NCBI GenBank assembly: GCA_963977105.1
Contig: CAXBNI010000001.1
Location: 1,240,001-1,304,000, forward strand
Source of the DNA: UBA2705 sp963977105
GTDB lineage: Bacteria; Pseudomonadota; Alphaproteobacteria; Micavibrionales; Micavibrionaceae
Reading direction: 5' to 3'
DNA: 64,000 nt
Made by a program: the position numbers and the translations under genes
Shown: positions 53,262-63,206 of the stretch, piece by piece
Layout of the letters: each line of letters opens with the position of its first letter
Numbering within the stretch: position 1 is the stretch's first letter
The notes under the pieces: model-generated
What the model saw: the letters and a program-made list of their open reading frames with translations, nothing else
What the model was told of the DNA's origin: nothing
Database searches by the model: none

Positions 53262-54368
53262 TTACGCACTTGGCGGCGCGGGCAAGCTTATGCTTTGCGC
53301 CTTTGGCTGTATTTCGGGTGCCTTGAACAAAGGCGAATTATCTGCGACATACTCCACACCTTCAACATAGAGCTCTGCAGCGCGGCGCATTAATGGCGTT
53401 AGTTCATTACCATTAAGCAACACCTGCACAACGCCGTATACAGCCTGATAATATTCCCCATCTTCATCATCACCGAGCGCTTTAAAATCCAGTAGCTCTT
53501 TTTTAACGAGCTCGTTGAGATGACCATAATTATAATAAGCTTCTTCTCGCGTTGGCGGCTTAGCGCCGCGGATATACGCATCAACATTTAGTGATGTTGC
53601 GTGCCCTGCATCGAAGCTTTTCCGTGAGAGTAAAGACACAGCCCGCGTGTATAAAAACACTCTATCCAACGAAGAGTCTGGATATAAACGTTGGTGCTGT
53701 TTCATATATTGATTATCCGCGCTTGCTTCGCCGCCTAGCGTAAATGAATTTAAACTACGTTCTTTTAGCGTTTGAGATAATATTAAACCGCAATGTTCCG
53801 CCTCATGCACCATGATCGGTATTATCGGGCTAATTTCATCGCTAAAGCTTGAAAGATGTTCTTTGGGTATATCCGTAAACTGATGTATAAATTCACGCAC
53901 CGTCATCTCATTGGGTGGGTTAATGACGCATTCCCCATCCGCCGTATATGCAGGAAGAGCATAGGCATTTATATCATAACCTAAAACCGCCATTGTCACG
54001 TTGCTTGCAGTCCTTAATACCAGCGAGTAAGAGTAAACCAACGGCAAAACAGCCCCTGTCACAGCCTCTCGGATTAACGTTTCGTCATCCTCATTAAAAG
54101 CTTTATGCCCCAATGCCTTACTCATGCGCCATGATGACACGCCAACATCATAGAAAAATCCTGCCAAATTTTTGCGGTAAACTTTTGTTTGATCTTCATA
54201 AGGAAGCCCATCAAAAACTTCGGTTGGAATATTATTATCTTGCGCGTAATCATCCAAATCTTGTACAGCTAATGGCTCCGCGACATAGATAGAAATTAGC
54301 GAACACAGTGCGGCTGCCGCAAAAGTTTTAGCTAGACTGATTTTACGCGCATATTTTAGCACTTCCAT
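53262..54368 (-). CDS. Putative exported zinc metallopeptidase (HExxH)
   Basis: 368 aa, family not recognised. A hydrophobic N-terminal signal (TFAAAALCSLISIYVA) targets it to the envelope. The zinc motif HEAEH lies at 188-192, and a downstream Glu (GGEASAD, about 214) could be a third ligand. The remainder is helical with few Cys. The C-terminus is a Pro/Ser-rich tail ending PAPPSA, similar to but not identical with the PSV tails of other exported proteins here. GGGAG precedes the ATG with about 7-nt spacing. The gene lies downstream of the ferredoxin reductase on the same strand, but the two seem to be separate transcription units. Confidence 0.65.
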   Translation of the reverse strand: MEVLKYARKISLAKTFAAAALCSLISIYVAEPLAVQDLDDYAQDNNIPTEVFDGLPYEDQTKVYRKNLAGFFYDVGVSSWRMSKALGHKAFNEDDETLIREAVTGAVLPLVYSYSLVLRTASNVTMAVLGYDINAYALPAYTADGECVINPPNEMTVREFIHQFTDIPKEHLSSFSDEISPIIPIMVHEAEHCGLILSQTLKERSLNSFTLGGEASADNQYMKQHQRLYPDSSLDRVFLYTRAVSLLSRKSFDAGHATSLNVDAYIRGAKPPTREEAYYNYGHLNELVKKELLDFKALGDDEDGEYYQAVYGVVQVLLNGNELTPLMRRAAELYVEGVEYVADNSPLFKAPEIQPKAQSISLPAPPSA

Positions 54369-54428
54369 TTAGAACTCCCATATTTTTATTTTTTTTACAT
54401 ATTAAACAGAAGTGTCGTTATGTCAAGG

Positions 54429-55442
54429 CTATTGCGGCACGCCCTTGGTGGTGGAATATTCAAAATGTAGCGGTGTATTTGGTTTTAACTGTTTATAGAT
54501 GGAATGCGCAGCCTGCGCGGCTTCGGCGAAACCTGTCAAAATCAATTTTAACTTATCATCATATGTTGCGACATCACCAACTGCGTAGATGCCATCAACA
54601 TTGGTCATCGCATTGCGCGGGTTGATTTTAATGTGGTGATGTTCAACGTCGACCCCCCATGATGCGACGACGCTTAAATCTGTGGCTAGCCCATAAAATG
54701 GCAATAAGTAATCCGCAGCAATTGTATTTTGTGCGCCTTCTAAGTCAGCAATAATCACGCCGCTTAACTTACCGCCCTCACCTTGCAGCCCCTTTAACTG
54801 ATACGGCGTGGCGAGGGTAATGTTGCCCCGATCCGCAAGGGCTTTGACCTTTGCCACCATATCAGGCGCAGCGCGGAATTTATCGCGGCGGTGGACGAGG
54901 GTGATGTGGGCTGCAATGTCATGGAGTGATAGCGCCCAGTCAATCGCGCTATCACCGCCGCCGCCAATGACGATGCGCGCATCGCGGAAACGTTCTTTGT
55001 TGCGCACAGCGTAGAACACCGAATGCTCTTCATATTCTTCAATGCCTGCTAATGGTGGACGGTTCGGGCCGAAAGCGCCTGCGCCTGCGGCAATTATAAT
55101 GCTACGCGCATATAAAATGTTTTCTTTAGACGTTTCAATGCGCCATATATCACCTTCGCGGATGACATTTTGAACTTGCTGCGCCAAATGATATTCTGGG
55201 GCAAACGGCGCGGCTTGCTGTTCTAAATTATGGATTAAATCTTCGGCCTGCACGGATGGAAAGCCCGGTATATCATAAATCGGCTTTTCAGGGTAAAGCG
55301 CAGTGCACTGACCGCCAATTTCAGGCAGCGCATCAATGACATGGGCGCTAAAGCCGAGCATCCCGCATTCAAACACCGCAAACAGGCCAACAGGGCCTGC
55401 GCCAATTATTGCAACATCTTTGATGACTTTTTGCTCTGTCAT
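54429..55442 (-). CDS. Ferredoxin/flavodoxin-NADP+ reductase, second paralogue
   Basis: 337 aa flavoprotein of the same thioredoxin-reductase-like FNR type as the gene at 15068. FAD-binding IIGAGPVGLFAVFECGMLG, family signature GGQCTALYPEKPIYDIPGFP, NADPH loop VIGGGGDSAIDWALS and C-terminal GIYAVGDVATYDDKLKLILTGF are all present, and no CxxC is found. The two copies probably serve different ferredoxins, flavodoxins or redox states. It is divergent from tsaE. Confidence 0.92.
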   Translation of the reverse strand: MTEQKVIKDVAIIGAGPVGLFAVFECGMLGFSAHVIDALPEIGGQCTALYPEKPIYDIPGFPSVQAEDLIHNLEQQAAPFAPEYHLAQQVQNVIREGDIWRIETSKENILYARSIIIAAGAGAFGPNRPPLAGIEEYEEHSVFYAVRNKERFRDARIVIGGGGDSAIDWALSLHDIAAHITLVHRRDKFRAAPDMVAKVKALADRGNITLATPYQLKGLQGEGGKLSGVIIADLEGAQNTIAADYLLPFYGLATDLSVVASWGVDVEHHHIKINPRNAMTNVDGIYAVGDVATYDDKLKLILTGFAEAAQAAHSIYKQLKPNTPLHFEYSTTKGVPQ

Positions 55443-55514
55443 GGTATCTTTCTAAATAGCCGTGCGCCAAATGCGCGGCGGCGAATAAAATTTATATGCG
55501 GAGTAAATATAGTA

Positions 55515-55949
55515 ATGCGCAGCGTTAATGTCCATAGCTTAAAGGAAACCGAGGCGATCGCCCGTGAAATTGCCGATGACATCAACGCGCCGCGCGTCAT
55601 TTTGCTTGAGGGCACGCTTGGCATGGGCAAAAGCAGCTTTGCTCGTGCCTTTATTCGCCACCTTGCAGGAGAGGCAGAGATGGAAGTACCAAGCCCAACA
55701 TTTACCTTGGTGCAAAGTTACGAGACGCCAAAGGGAGAAATTTGGCATTTCGACCTTTACCGTCTTGAAGACCCTGATGAGATTTGGGAACTGGACTGGG
55801 AAGACGCAGCATCACAGCATATCTGTTTGATCGAATGGCCTGAACGCCTTGGGGCATATACACCGAAAAATGCAATGCGCATAAACATCACCCCTGACGA
55901 AAGCGCATCAGATGCGGAAAACAGCCGCATTTTTACGATATCAGATTGA
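55515..55949 (+). CDS. tsaE: tRNA threonylcarbamoyladenosine biosynthesis ATPase TsaE
   Basis: 144 aa P-loop protein that supports TsaB/TsaD in making t6A37 of tRNA. Walker A is LLEGTLGMGKSSFARAFIR, followed by the family-typical SPTFTLVQSYET, WHFDLYRLEDPDEIWELDW and ICLIEWPERLG. The start is ATG 55515; the frame is open upstream to 55341, but that part lies in the divergent reductase gene. It heads a compact cluster with the nucleotidyltransferase, addB and addA. Confidence 0.93.
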   Translation: MRSVNVHSLKETEAIAREIADDINAPRVILLEGTLGMGKSSFARAFIRHLAGEAEMEVPSPTFTLVQSYETPKGEIWHFDLYRLEDPDEIWELDWEDAASQHICLIEWPERLGAYTPKNAMRINITPDESASDAENSRIFTISD

Positions 55950-55977
55950 CCACAAGGCGGCGCTCCAGTATCACTAA

Positions 55978-56706
55978 ATGATGATAGAAAAAGCCTTCAT
56001 ACTCGCGGCGGGGCTCGGTTCGCGCCTTCGCCCTTACACCGACACAATGCCAAAGCCAATGGTGCCTGTGAACGGTCAGCCGATTATTGATTATGCGCTT
56101 GCCGAGCTTGCCGCCCACGGCGTGAGCGAAATTGTCGTCAACACATGCTATCGCGCCGAAATATTGCAAAATCATTTGAAGACAATTGATAGCGCCAAAA
56201 TCATTATTTCCCATGAAGATGAGCGCTTAGAGACTGGTGGCGGCATAAAAAAAGCCCTGCATCATTTTGGCGATGAAGCGTTTTACATTATTAATGGCGA
56301 TGCGTTGTGGCAAGATCCAACAGAGGATCATAAAGGCGCACTGACCCAACTTGCGACGCTATGGGATTCCAGCAAAATGGATATACTTATGCTTTGTATA
56401 GATTGCAATGATTTTGAGGCCCATGAGGTCAATGGGGACTACATAATTGACGCTGATGGCAAGGCGCTGCGCAGCTTAGACAAAAGCGGTAGCCACATGT
56501 TCACCGGCATTCGCATTTGTCACCCACGCGTTTTTGAGGGCAGCCCTGATGGTTATTTCTCTTTCCTCGAATTAATGGATAAGGCACAGGCGAATGATCG
56601 CCTTTATGCCGCCAGTTACGAAGGGCTTTGGCATCACATTAGCACGCCAGAAGACTTGGCGCGTGTCGACGCGCATTATCGAAAGGGTCAACATGCTGCA
56701 GGATAA
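55978..56706 (+). CDS. Nucleotidyltransferase, MurNAc-1-phosphate uridylyltransferase-like
   Basis: 242 aa GT-A fold nucleotidyltransferase (MobA/RfbA/MurU group). Nucleotide-binding signature AAGLGSRLRPYTDTMPKPM, then PIIDYALAELAAHGVSEIVVN and the metal-site region INGDALWQD. In the MurU pathway it would form UDP-MurNAc from recycled MurNAc-1-P. The AmgK-like kinase commonly encoded just upstream is not found between tsaE and this gene. It starts 29 nt after tsaE and overlaps addB by 14 nt. Confidence 0.8.
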   Translation: MMIEKAFILAAGLGSRLRPYTDTMPKPMVPVNGQPIIDYALAELAAHGVSEIVVNTCYRAEILQNHLKTIDSAKIIISHEDERLETGGGIKKALHHFGDEAFYIINGDALWQDPTEDHKGALTQLATLWDSSKMDILMLCIDCNDFEAHEVNGDYIIDADGKALRSLDKSGSHMFTGIRICHPRVFEGSPDGYFSFLELMDKAQANDRLYAASYEGLWHHISTPEDLARVDAHYRKGQHAAG

Positions 56707-59700
56707 TCCGCCAAGCACAGCCAAGGTTTATAACATTCCTGCGGCGCTACCATTTTTAGAAAGCTTCGCCCGCGGCCTTTTGGCGCGTTATGGCGATGAT
56801 ACGCTCGCCCTGCGTGAAGTAAAAATATTACTGCCGACCCGCCGCGCCTGCCGTAATTTGCGCAATGCGTTTTTGCGGATTAATGATGGCGCGCCGTTTA
56901 TCCTGCCGCAGCTGATCCCGATTGGTGATTTGGATGAAGACGAGTTAAAACTCAGCGCGATTGCGATTGGTAAGGTTGATGATATTTTGGCGATAAAGCC
57001 TGCCATATCGCCGCTGCGCCGCCGCCTGTTATTAGCGCAGCTTGTCCAGCGCATTCCCAATCATCAAACGCGCCCCGAACAGGCGGTCGCTTTGGCAGAT
57101 TCCCTTGCACGGTTAATTGATAATGTCCATAACGAGGATTTATCCTTTGATGCGCTATCAAAGCTCGTCGCCGAAGAATTCGCCGAACACTGGCAAATCA
57201 CGTTAGATTTTTTAGAGATTATCCGCGTGCACTGGCCTGCTATTCTCGCCGAAGAAGGCTGCCTTGACCCTGCGGATCGCCGCAACCGTCTTATTAAATT
57301 ACTGATCCAGATTTGGTACGACACGCCGCCGCCGCATAGCGTCATTGCGGCGGGGATTACAGGGTCGCTGCCCAGTACGGCGGCGCTTTTGAATGCAGTG
57401 GCCAATCTGCCACGCGGCGAGGTTATTCTTCCTGGCCTTGATACGCATATGGATAGCGCAAGCTGGGATAGCCTTGATGACACCCATCCGCAATCCGTCT
57501 TTCACAAATTACTGCGGGTGATCGGGCTATCATATAAAGATGTCGCGCTTTGGGGCGAATGCGCCCATAGCGATAACCGTCCCGCCCATATTGAAAACCG
57601 TTTCGTGCTTGCCAGTGAAGTGATGCGCCCCGCTGAGACCTGCGGGCAGTGGGCGCAAATATCCGCGCCGCATAACGGCGCAATCAAAGCCACCCTTGCC
57701 GCCGCACTTGATGATATTCACCTTATCACCGCAAAGACGGAGCAAGAAGAAGCGGAGAAAATCAGCCTTGTTCTGCGTAAGACCCTGCAAGACCCGAAAA
57801 AAACCGCGATCGTCGTCACGCCTGACCGCGCCCTAGCGCGGCGGATTGGCGCTGCGATGCGCCGCTGGGATATTCAGCTTGATGATAGCGCGGGGACGCC
57901 AATGCATTACACGCGTATCGGCAGCTGGCTTCAGGCCTGCGCCGCTTTTATGGTTGAGCGACTGCGTCCGCTACATTTTTTAAACTTCATGCACCATCAA
58001 TTAGCGGCTTGCGGCATGGAAGACAAACACATCGCTAATATGGCGAGCTTTTTTGACCTACACATCATGCGCGGCGCAGCGCCGCCATCAGGCTTTGATG
58101 GGTTAAAAACGCGCATAGATGCCAAACGCAAACGCGACGATGAAGACGATAAAAAACGCGAGACCATCAGCGATGAAATGGCAGATAAATGTCATGAATT
58201 TATTGATATGCTCGCCGAAAAATCTGCGCCGTTTTATGCTTTGGTTGAAAGCGGCAAGCATGATTTTGTTGATTGGCTCAACGCCCATATTACAGTCGCC
58301 GAGAGCCTTGCCGCGCAGCCCGAAAAAAGCGGCGCAGAGCGTTTATGGTCAGGCGAAGACGGCGAAGAAATTGCGCTGTTTTTATCAGAACTGAAACGCC
58401 AAGTTTATAACTTACCGAAAATTGATGGCGAATCGTATTTGGCCATATTGGTGCAGCTAATGCGCGCGCTGTCTGTGCGCCCGCTTTATGGCACGCATCC
58501 AAGGCTGCAAATATTAGGGCAATTAGAAGCGCGGATGATCCATGCCGATGTGATGATTTTGGCGGGGCTGAACGAAGGCACATGGCCTGCTGATCCGGGG
58601 CATGACCCGTGGATGTCACGCCCAATGCGCTCTGAATTTGGTTTGCCGCCGCTTGAACAATCCATCGGGCAGGCCGCGCATGATTTCGTGCAGTGTTTTA
58701 CCGCGCCGCAGCTATATTTCAGCCGCGCTGATCGTAAAGACGGTGCGCCGACAGTTAGCTCACGCTGGCTGCTGCGCCTTAATGCCGTGATGCAGGCCAT
58801 GGGCAGGGACATTGAAGAACTGCGTTTTGATGATGTTAACCACTGGCATGACGCCTTAATGGCGCAAGACAGCGCCGCGCTGCAAGGCCCATGTGCAAGG
58901 CCAGAGCCGCGCCCGCCTGCTTCCGCCCGCCCTAAAAACCTTGCCGTGACCAGTATCGGTAAATGGATGCGCGACCCTTACAGCATTTATGCACGTTACA
59001 TTTTGCGCCTGAATAAATTGCGCCCAATTGAAGAAGACGCAAGCGTCCTTGACCAAGGCCAGTTCTTGCATAAGGTTTTAGAAGAATTTGAAAAAGCCCA
59101 TCCTGACGTTATGCCAGGCGATGCGGAAACAAAAATCCTCGCCCTCGCCGAACAAATTAAGGCCGACTGGCCTGAAGCGCAGAATATTCCAAGTTTCTGG
59201 TGGCCACGGTTAGAGCGCGGCTTAAACTGGTTTATTGACCATGAAACAAATTGGCGCAAAGCAGGCAATCGCCCGTGGCAAATTGAAACCACAGGGCAGA
59301 TACTCTGGCACGGCTTTACGCTGCGCGCCACGGCTGACCGGATTGATAACACGCCCCATGGCGATAAAATCATTATTGATTATAAAACAGGCGGCGCCCC
59401 CGCGCCCAAAGACATGCATGCAGGGTTTGAACCGCAGCTACCCTTAGAAGCTGTGATTTTAAAGCATAAGGGCTTTAGTGATAAAGCTGACCAGACCAGT
59501 GATGTCCAATTCTGGCGCATTACGGGCGGCACGCCACCTGCGGAAATTAAATCCATGCACAAAGATGTTGAACGCTTTATTGATGATGCGGAAGACGGCT
59601 TCACCAAATTAATCAAAGCGTTTGAAAGCGAGCAGACGCCATATTATTCCCTGCCCGACCCAAGCGCCGCGCCTGATATAAGCTGGCAAGATTACGCGCA

Positions 59701-59782
59701 TTTAGCCCGCGTTGGCGAATGGGAATTAAACGATAGCGCCCCACAAGAGATGGGAGAAAAAGTAAATGATGCCGCAGAATAA
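56693..59782 (+). CDS. addB: Double-strand break repair protein AddB
   Basis: 1029 aa subunit of the AddAB helicase-nuclease, which resects double-strand breaks for RecA loading. ATG 56693 (GAAAGGG upstream) is preferred; the longer frame to 56594 lies in the nucleotidyltransferase gene. An inactivated helicase-like N-terminal region (LLPTRRACRNLRNAFLRI) is followed by a C-terminal RecB-type nuclease from about 850 (HKVLEEFE, then IIDYKTGGAPAP with the catalytic Asp and Lys). Overlaps addA by 17 nt. Confidence 0.92.
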   Translation: MLQDNPPSTAKVYNIPAALPFLESFARGLLARYGDDTLALREVKILLPTRRACRNLRNAFLRINDGAPFILPQLIPIGDLDEDELKLSAIAIGKVDDILAIKPAISPLRRRLLLAQLVQRIPNHQTRPEQAVALADSLARLIDNVHNEDLSFDALSKLVAEEFAEHWQITLDFLEIIRVHWPAILAEEGCLDPADRRNRLIKLLIQIWYDTPPPHSVIAAGITGSLPSTAALLNAVANLPRGEVILPGLDTHMDSASWDSLDDTHPQSVFHKLLRVIGLSYKDVALWGECAHSDNRPAHIENRFVLASEVMRPAETCGQWAQISAPHNGAIKATLAAALDDIHLITAKTEQEEAEKISLVLRKTLQDPKKTAIVVTPDRALARRIGAAMRRWDIQLDDSAGTPMHYTRIGSWLQACAAFMVERLRPLHFLNFMHHQLAACGMEDKHIANMASFFDLHIMRGAAPPSGFDGLKTRIDAKRKRDDEDDKKRETISDEMADKCHEFIDMLAEKSAPFYALVESGKHDFVDWLNAHITVAESLAAQPEKSGAERLWSGEDGEEIALFLSELKRQVYNLPKIDGESYLAILVQLMRALSVRPLYGTHPRLQILGQLEARMIHADVMILAGLNEGTWPADPGHDPWMSRPMRSEFGLPPLEQSIGQAAHDFVQCFTAPQLYFSRADRKDGAPTVSSRWLLRLNAVMQAMGRDIEELRFDDVNHWHDALMAQDSAALQGPCARPEPRPPASARPKNLAVTSIGKWMRDPYSIYARYILRLNKLRPIEEDASVLDQGQFLHKVLEEFEKAHPDVMPGDAETKILALAEQIKADWPEAQNIPSFWWPRLERGLNWFIDHETNWRKAGNRPWQIETTGQILWHGFTLRATADRIDNTPHGDKIIIDYKTGGAPAPKDMHAGFEPQLPLEAVILKHKGFSDKADQTSDVQFWRITGGTPPAEIKSMHKDVERFIDDAEDGFTKLIKAFESEQTPYYSLPDPSAAPDISWQDYAHLARVGEWELNDSAPQEMGEKVNDAAE

Positions 59783-62700
59783 CGCCAATTTAGCGCCCGC
59801 TTTAGGTCAGCCGAATGACCCGAACATACCGCAGAAGAAGGCTTCAAACCCCGAAGCCTCCGTCTGGGTGAACGCATCCGCAGGCACAGGAAAAACCAAA
59901 GTGCTGACCGACCGCGTGCTGCGTTTATTACTGCCTAATGCCGATGGCAGCCGTCGCGCCAGTGAAGCAATGCGCATTTTATGCATTACATTCACCAAAG
60001 CTGCGGCGAGCGAGATGTCAACACGGATCAATAAAATCCTGGCCGCATGGGCGGTGCTGCCTGATGCGCAGTTATTTAAAGACTTAACCGAATTGCTTGA
60101 TGCAGAGCCATCAGAGCTGCAAATCAAAACCGCACGGCGTTTATTTTCCGAAGTGATTGATGCCCCTGGCGGGCTAAAAATCATGACCATCCATGCCTTT
60201 TGTCAATCAGTGCTTGGGCGCTTTCCTTTAGAAGCCAATATCCCGCCGAATTTTTCAGTGATTGATGAAGACGAAGCCAAAAAACTGGTCAATAGCGCAA
60301 GGCGCAAAATACTCGCGCCAGAGCGCCTAAATAAAGAGCCTGAAATGGCGGCGTTGATGGCGAATTTAGCGGCAGAGAAAAACGAGAGCCAAGTCAACGA
60401 AGTCTTGATGAATGTATTGTCAGAGCGCCTGCAACTGCGCCGCACGTTGCATGATATTGCGGATAAAGACGCATTGTTCAGCGCCCTTTGTGATGAACTT
60501 GGCTGCCCCGAAGATATGACGATCAGCCTTGATGATGATGCTCTGTGGGCGCTTGCCCGCACATTCCAAAATGAAGGCGGCAAAAAAGAACAAGGCTATG
60601 GCGCAGAAATCCAGCGCTGGTTAGAAATGGAAGAAGATCAGCGCATCGACAGTTTTCATACGCTGATCCGCGCTTTTTTCACCGACAAAGGTGCGCCTTA
60701 TGCCAAGATACCAACCAAAGCATTAGACACTGCGCAGCCACATTTAAAGCAGCAAATCGCTGATTTCATCACGGTAATTAGCGGCATTGATGAAAACCTT
60801 AAAAACAATCGCTCTGCCGCGCTCACTGCTGATTTGCTTTATTTGGGTCATTACGTTTTAGACGAATATAAACGCCAAAAAGAACTGCTCGGCGTGCTTG
60901 ATTATGAAGATTTGATTTTCAAAACTCATGATTTACTCAAAGCGCCCGAAACCGCACGCTGGGTTTTGTTTAAACTTGATGGCGGGCTCGATCATTTGCT
61001 GATTGATGAAGCGCAAGACACCAACCCTGAACAGTGGGACATTGTCGATACGCTCTGCACCGAGTTTTTTGCTGGTTATTCGGCGCGTGACCAAGTCAGC
61101 CGCACGATATTTACCGTTGGTGATGAAAAACAGTCAATTTATTCATTTCAGCGCGCCGACCCTGACGCTTATCAAAAAATGCGCAGCCATTTCCGCAGCC
61201 AAATTCAACATGCGGAAAAACAGTGGGAAGACATTGATATGGTGACGTCTTTCCGTTCAACGGAATCTGTGCTGAACCTTGTTGATGCGTGTTTTGATAC
61301 GGACGAACTGCGCCCCACGCTTGGCCCATCCTATGAAGGACAGAGCCTCAAGCATTTCAGCTTCCGCGATCAAGACGCAGGGCGCACAGAGATATGGCCC
61401 ATTATAGAACCTACCGAGAATAAAGAAAAACCAGAAGGCTGGCAGCTCCCCCTAGAAATTAAACACAGCGTGCGCCCTGATACGCAGCTTGCTGAACGCA
61501 TCGCGCAAGAGGTCAAATCATGGCTGCGCGACGGGCGAATATTACCGTCCAAAGGCCGCCCCGTCCATGCGGGAGATATTCTTATTTTGGTCAAAAGCCG
61601 ATCCAAAATTGTCGCGTCGCTGATGCGCGCATTTAAAAAATATAACGTGCCTGTCGCGGGCGCTGATCGCTTAATGCTCAGTGAACAAATCGCGATTATG
61701 GACTTGCTCGCCCTCGCCCAGATTAGCATCTTGCCCGAAGATGATTTAAGCCTTGCCTGCGCGTTAAAATCGCCTTTTATTGGACTGAGTGAAGATGATT
61801 TATTCGCCCTTTGTTATAACCGCGATGGTCGCTCGCTTTGGCAATGCCTAAAAAGCCATAAGGATTACCAGCATATTGTCAGCTGGGTAAATAAAATTGC
61901 CCGCATTGCCCGTAAAGAGCGCCCCTATGAGTTTTTCTCTGTTGCGCTGAACACACTTAGCCCATCTGGGCAGACAGGGCTTGCCGCGCTCACATCGCGC
62001 CTTGGCAGCGACATTGACGAGCCGATTAGCGAGTTTTTAAACTTAAGCATTCATTACGAACAAGATAACCTGCCAAGCGTGCAAGGATTCCTTAATTGGT
62101 TCACATCACGCGACGCAACGGTAAAACGCCAAATGGAAGAGGCTGGGCGCGAAATCCGCATCATGACCGTCCATGGCGCAAAGGGGCTGCAAGCGCCGAT
62201 TGTCTTTATGCCCGACACGCTGCAAGGCAAAGCCGCGCCGCGTGAAGATGAGAACTTATTATGGCCGAGCCGCACAGGGTATGATTACCCCCTTTACGCG
62301 CCGCGCAGTAAAGAACGCTCTGCCCATTTCACGGCAGCCAAAGACCATATTGATGCACGGTCGCAGGCTGAGTATAACCGCCTGCTTTATGTTGCGCTAA
62401 CCCGCGCCGAAGATGAGCTGTATATTTGCGCCGCTGGCAAACCATCGAAAAGCAACCGCGACAGTTGGTATCATATCATCGAAGATGGCTTCCACCGCCT
62501 CGGCGGGTTTAGTGAAGGTGCAGATGGACGGTTGATATTTAACGCACCGCAGCGCCGCGCCGTGGAAAACAAAAGCGCCCCAAACGACGACGCCATTTCC
62601 GCGCCACAGGCCACGCAAGACACGGCGTGGATATTCAGCGCCCCGCCAGAGGAGCCGCTGCCGCCGCGCCCGTTAGCGCCATCGCGCCCGTCCGAAGATG

Positions 62701-63206
62701 AGCCTGCGCTAAACTCACCATTAGAGGCCGATAACAGCCACCGCTTCTTACGCGGCAACATCACCCATAAATTATTGGAATTACTGCCAAGCCTGAGCGC
62801 AGATCAGCGCCAGAACGCCGCAGAAATTTTTGTAAATGACCTTGGCAGATCATTATCCGATAAAGTCAAAAATGGCATTATCCGCGAAACCCTCGGCGTA
62901 CTGAACCACGCTGATTTCGCGCCCGTATTCGGCGCAGGATCAATGGCTGAAGTACCGATTACTGGCCTGATTAACAACCAAGTTATCAGCGCACAAATTG
63001 ACCGCATGGTGATTACCGATGATGAAATTCTGATTGTTGACTTTAAAACCAACCGCCCTTCGCCAAAGGACGTAAAAGACGTACCCAACATTTATAAAAA
63101 GCAGCTAAAAGCGTATCAAGATGTGATCGCTAAAATATATCCAAACCACAATATCAGAACGGCGCTACTTTGGACCGACCGCGCAGAATTAATGGAAATG
63201 GTTTAA
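59766..63206 (+). CDS. addA: Helicase-nuclease AddA
   Basis: 1146 aa UvrD/RecB-type helicase and nuclease. Walker A is NASAGTGKTKVLTDRVLRL (about 37-44). The helicase motifs include DYEDLIFKTHDLL and LLIDEAQDTNPEQWD (motif II), VGDEKQSIYSFQRADP (motif III) and YVALTRAEDELYI (motif VI). The C-terminal PD-(D/E)xK nuclease shows EILIVDFKTNRPSPKDV near the end. It forms the AddAB complex with the upstream addB, and its start overlaps addB. The stop codon directly abuts the convergent rapZ stop. Confidence 0.95.
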   Translation: MMPQNNANLAPALGQPNDPNIPQKKASNPEASVWVNASAGTGKTKVLTDRVLRLLLPNADGSRRASEAMRILCITFTKAAASEMSTRINKILAAWAVLPDAQLFKDLTELLDAEPSELQIKTARRLFSEVIDAPGGLKIMTIHAFCQSVLGRFPLEANIPPNFSVIDEDEAKKLVNSARRKILAPERLNKEPEMAALMANLAAEKNESQVNEVLMNVLSERLQLRRTLHDIADKDALFSALCDELGCPEDMTISLDDDALWALARTFQNEGGKKEQGYGAEIQRWLEMEEDQRIDSFHTLIRAFFTDKGAPYAKIPTKALDTAQPHLKQQIADFITVISGIDENLKNNRSAALTADLLYLGHYVLDEYKRQKELLGVLDYEDLIFKTHDLLKAPETARWVLFKLDGGLDHLLIDEAQDTNPEQWDIVDTLCTEFFAGYSARDQVSRTIFTVGDEKQSIYSFQRADPDAYQKMRSHFRSQIQHAEKQWEDIDMVTSFRSTESVLNLVDACFDTDELRPTLGPSYEGQSLKHFSFRDQDAGRTEIWPIIEPTENKEKPEGWQLPLEIKHSVRPDTQLAERIAQEVKSWLRDGRILPSKGRPVHAGDILILVKSRSKIVASLMRAFKKYNVPVAGADRLMLSEQIAIMDLLALAQISILPEDDLSLACALKSPFIGLSEDDLFALCYNRDGRSLWQCLKSHKDYQHIVSWVNKIARIARKERPYEFFSVALNTLSPSGQTGLAALTSRLGSDIDEPISEFLNLSIHYEQDNLPSVQGFLNWFTSRDATVKRQMEEAGREIRIMTVHGAKGLQAPIVFMPDTLQGKAAPREDENLLWPSRTGYDYPLYAPRSKERSAHFTAAKDHIDARSQAEYNRLLYVALTRAEDELYICAAGKPSKSNRDSWYHIIEDGFHRLGGFSEGADGRLIFNAPQRRAVENKSAPNDDAISAPQATQDTAWIFSAPPEEPLPPRPLAPSRPSEDEPALNSPLEADNSHRFLRGNITHKLLELLPSLSADQRQNAAEIFVNDLGRSLSDKVKNGIIRETLGVLNHADFAPVFGAGSMAEVPITGLINNQVISAQIDRMVITDDEILIVDFKTNRPSPKDVKDVPNIYKKQLKAYQDVIAKIYPNHNIRTALLWTDRAELMEMV

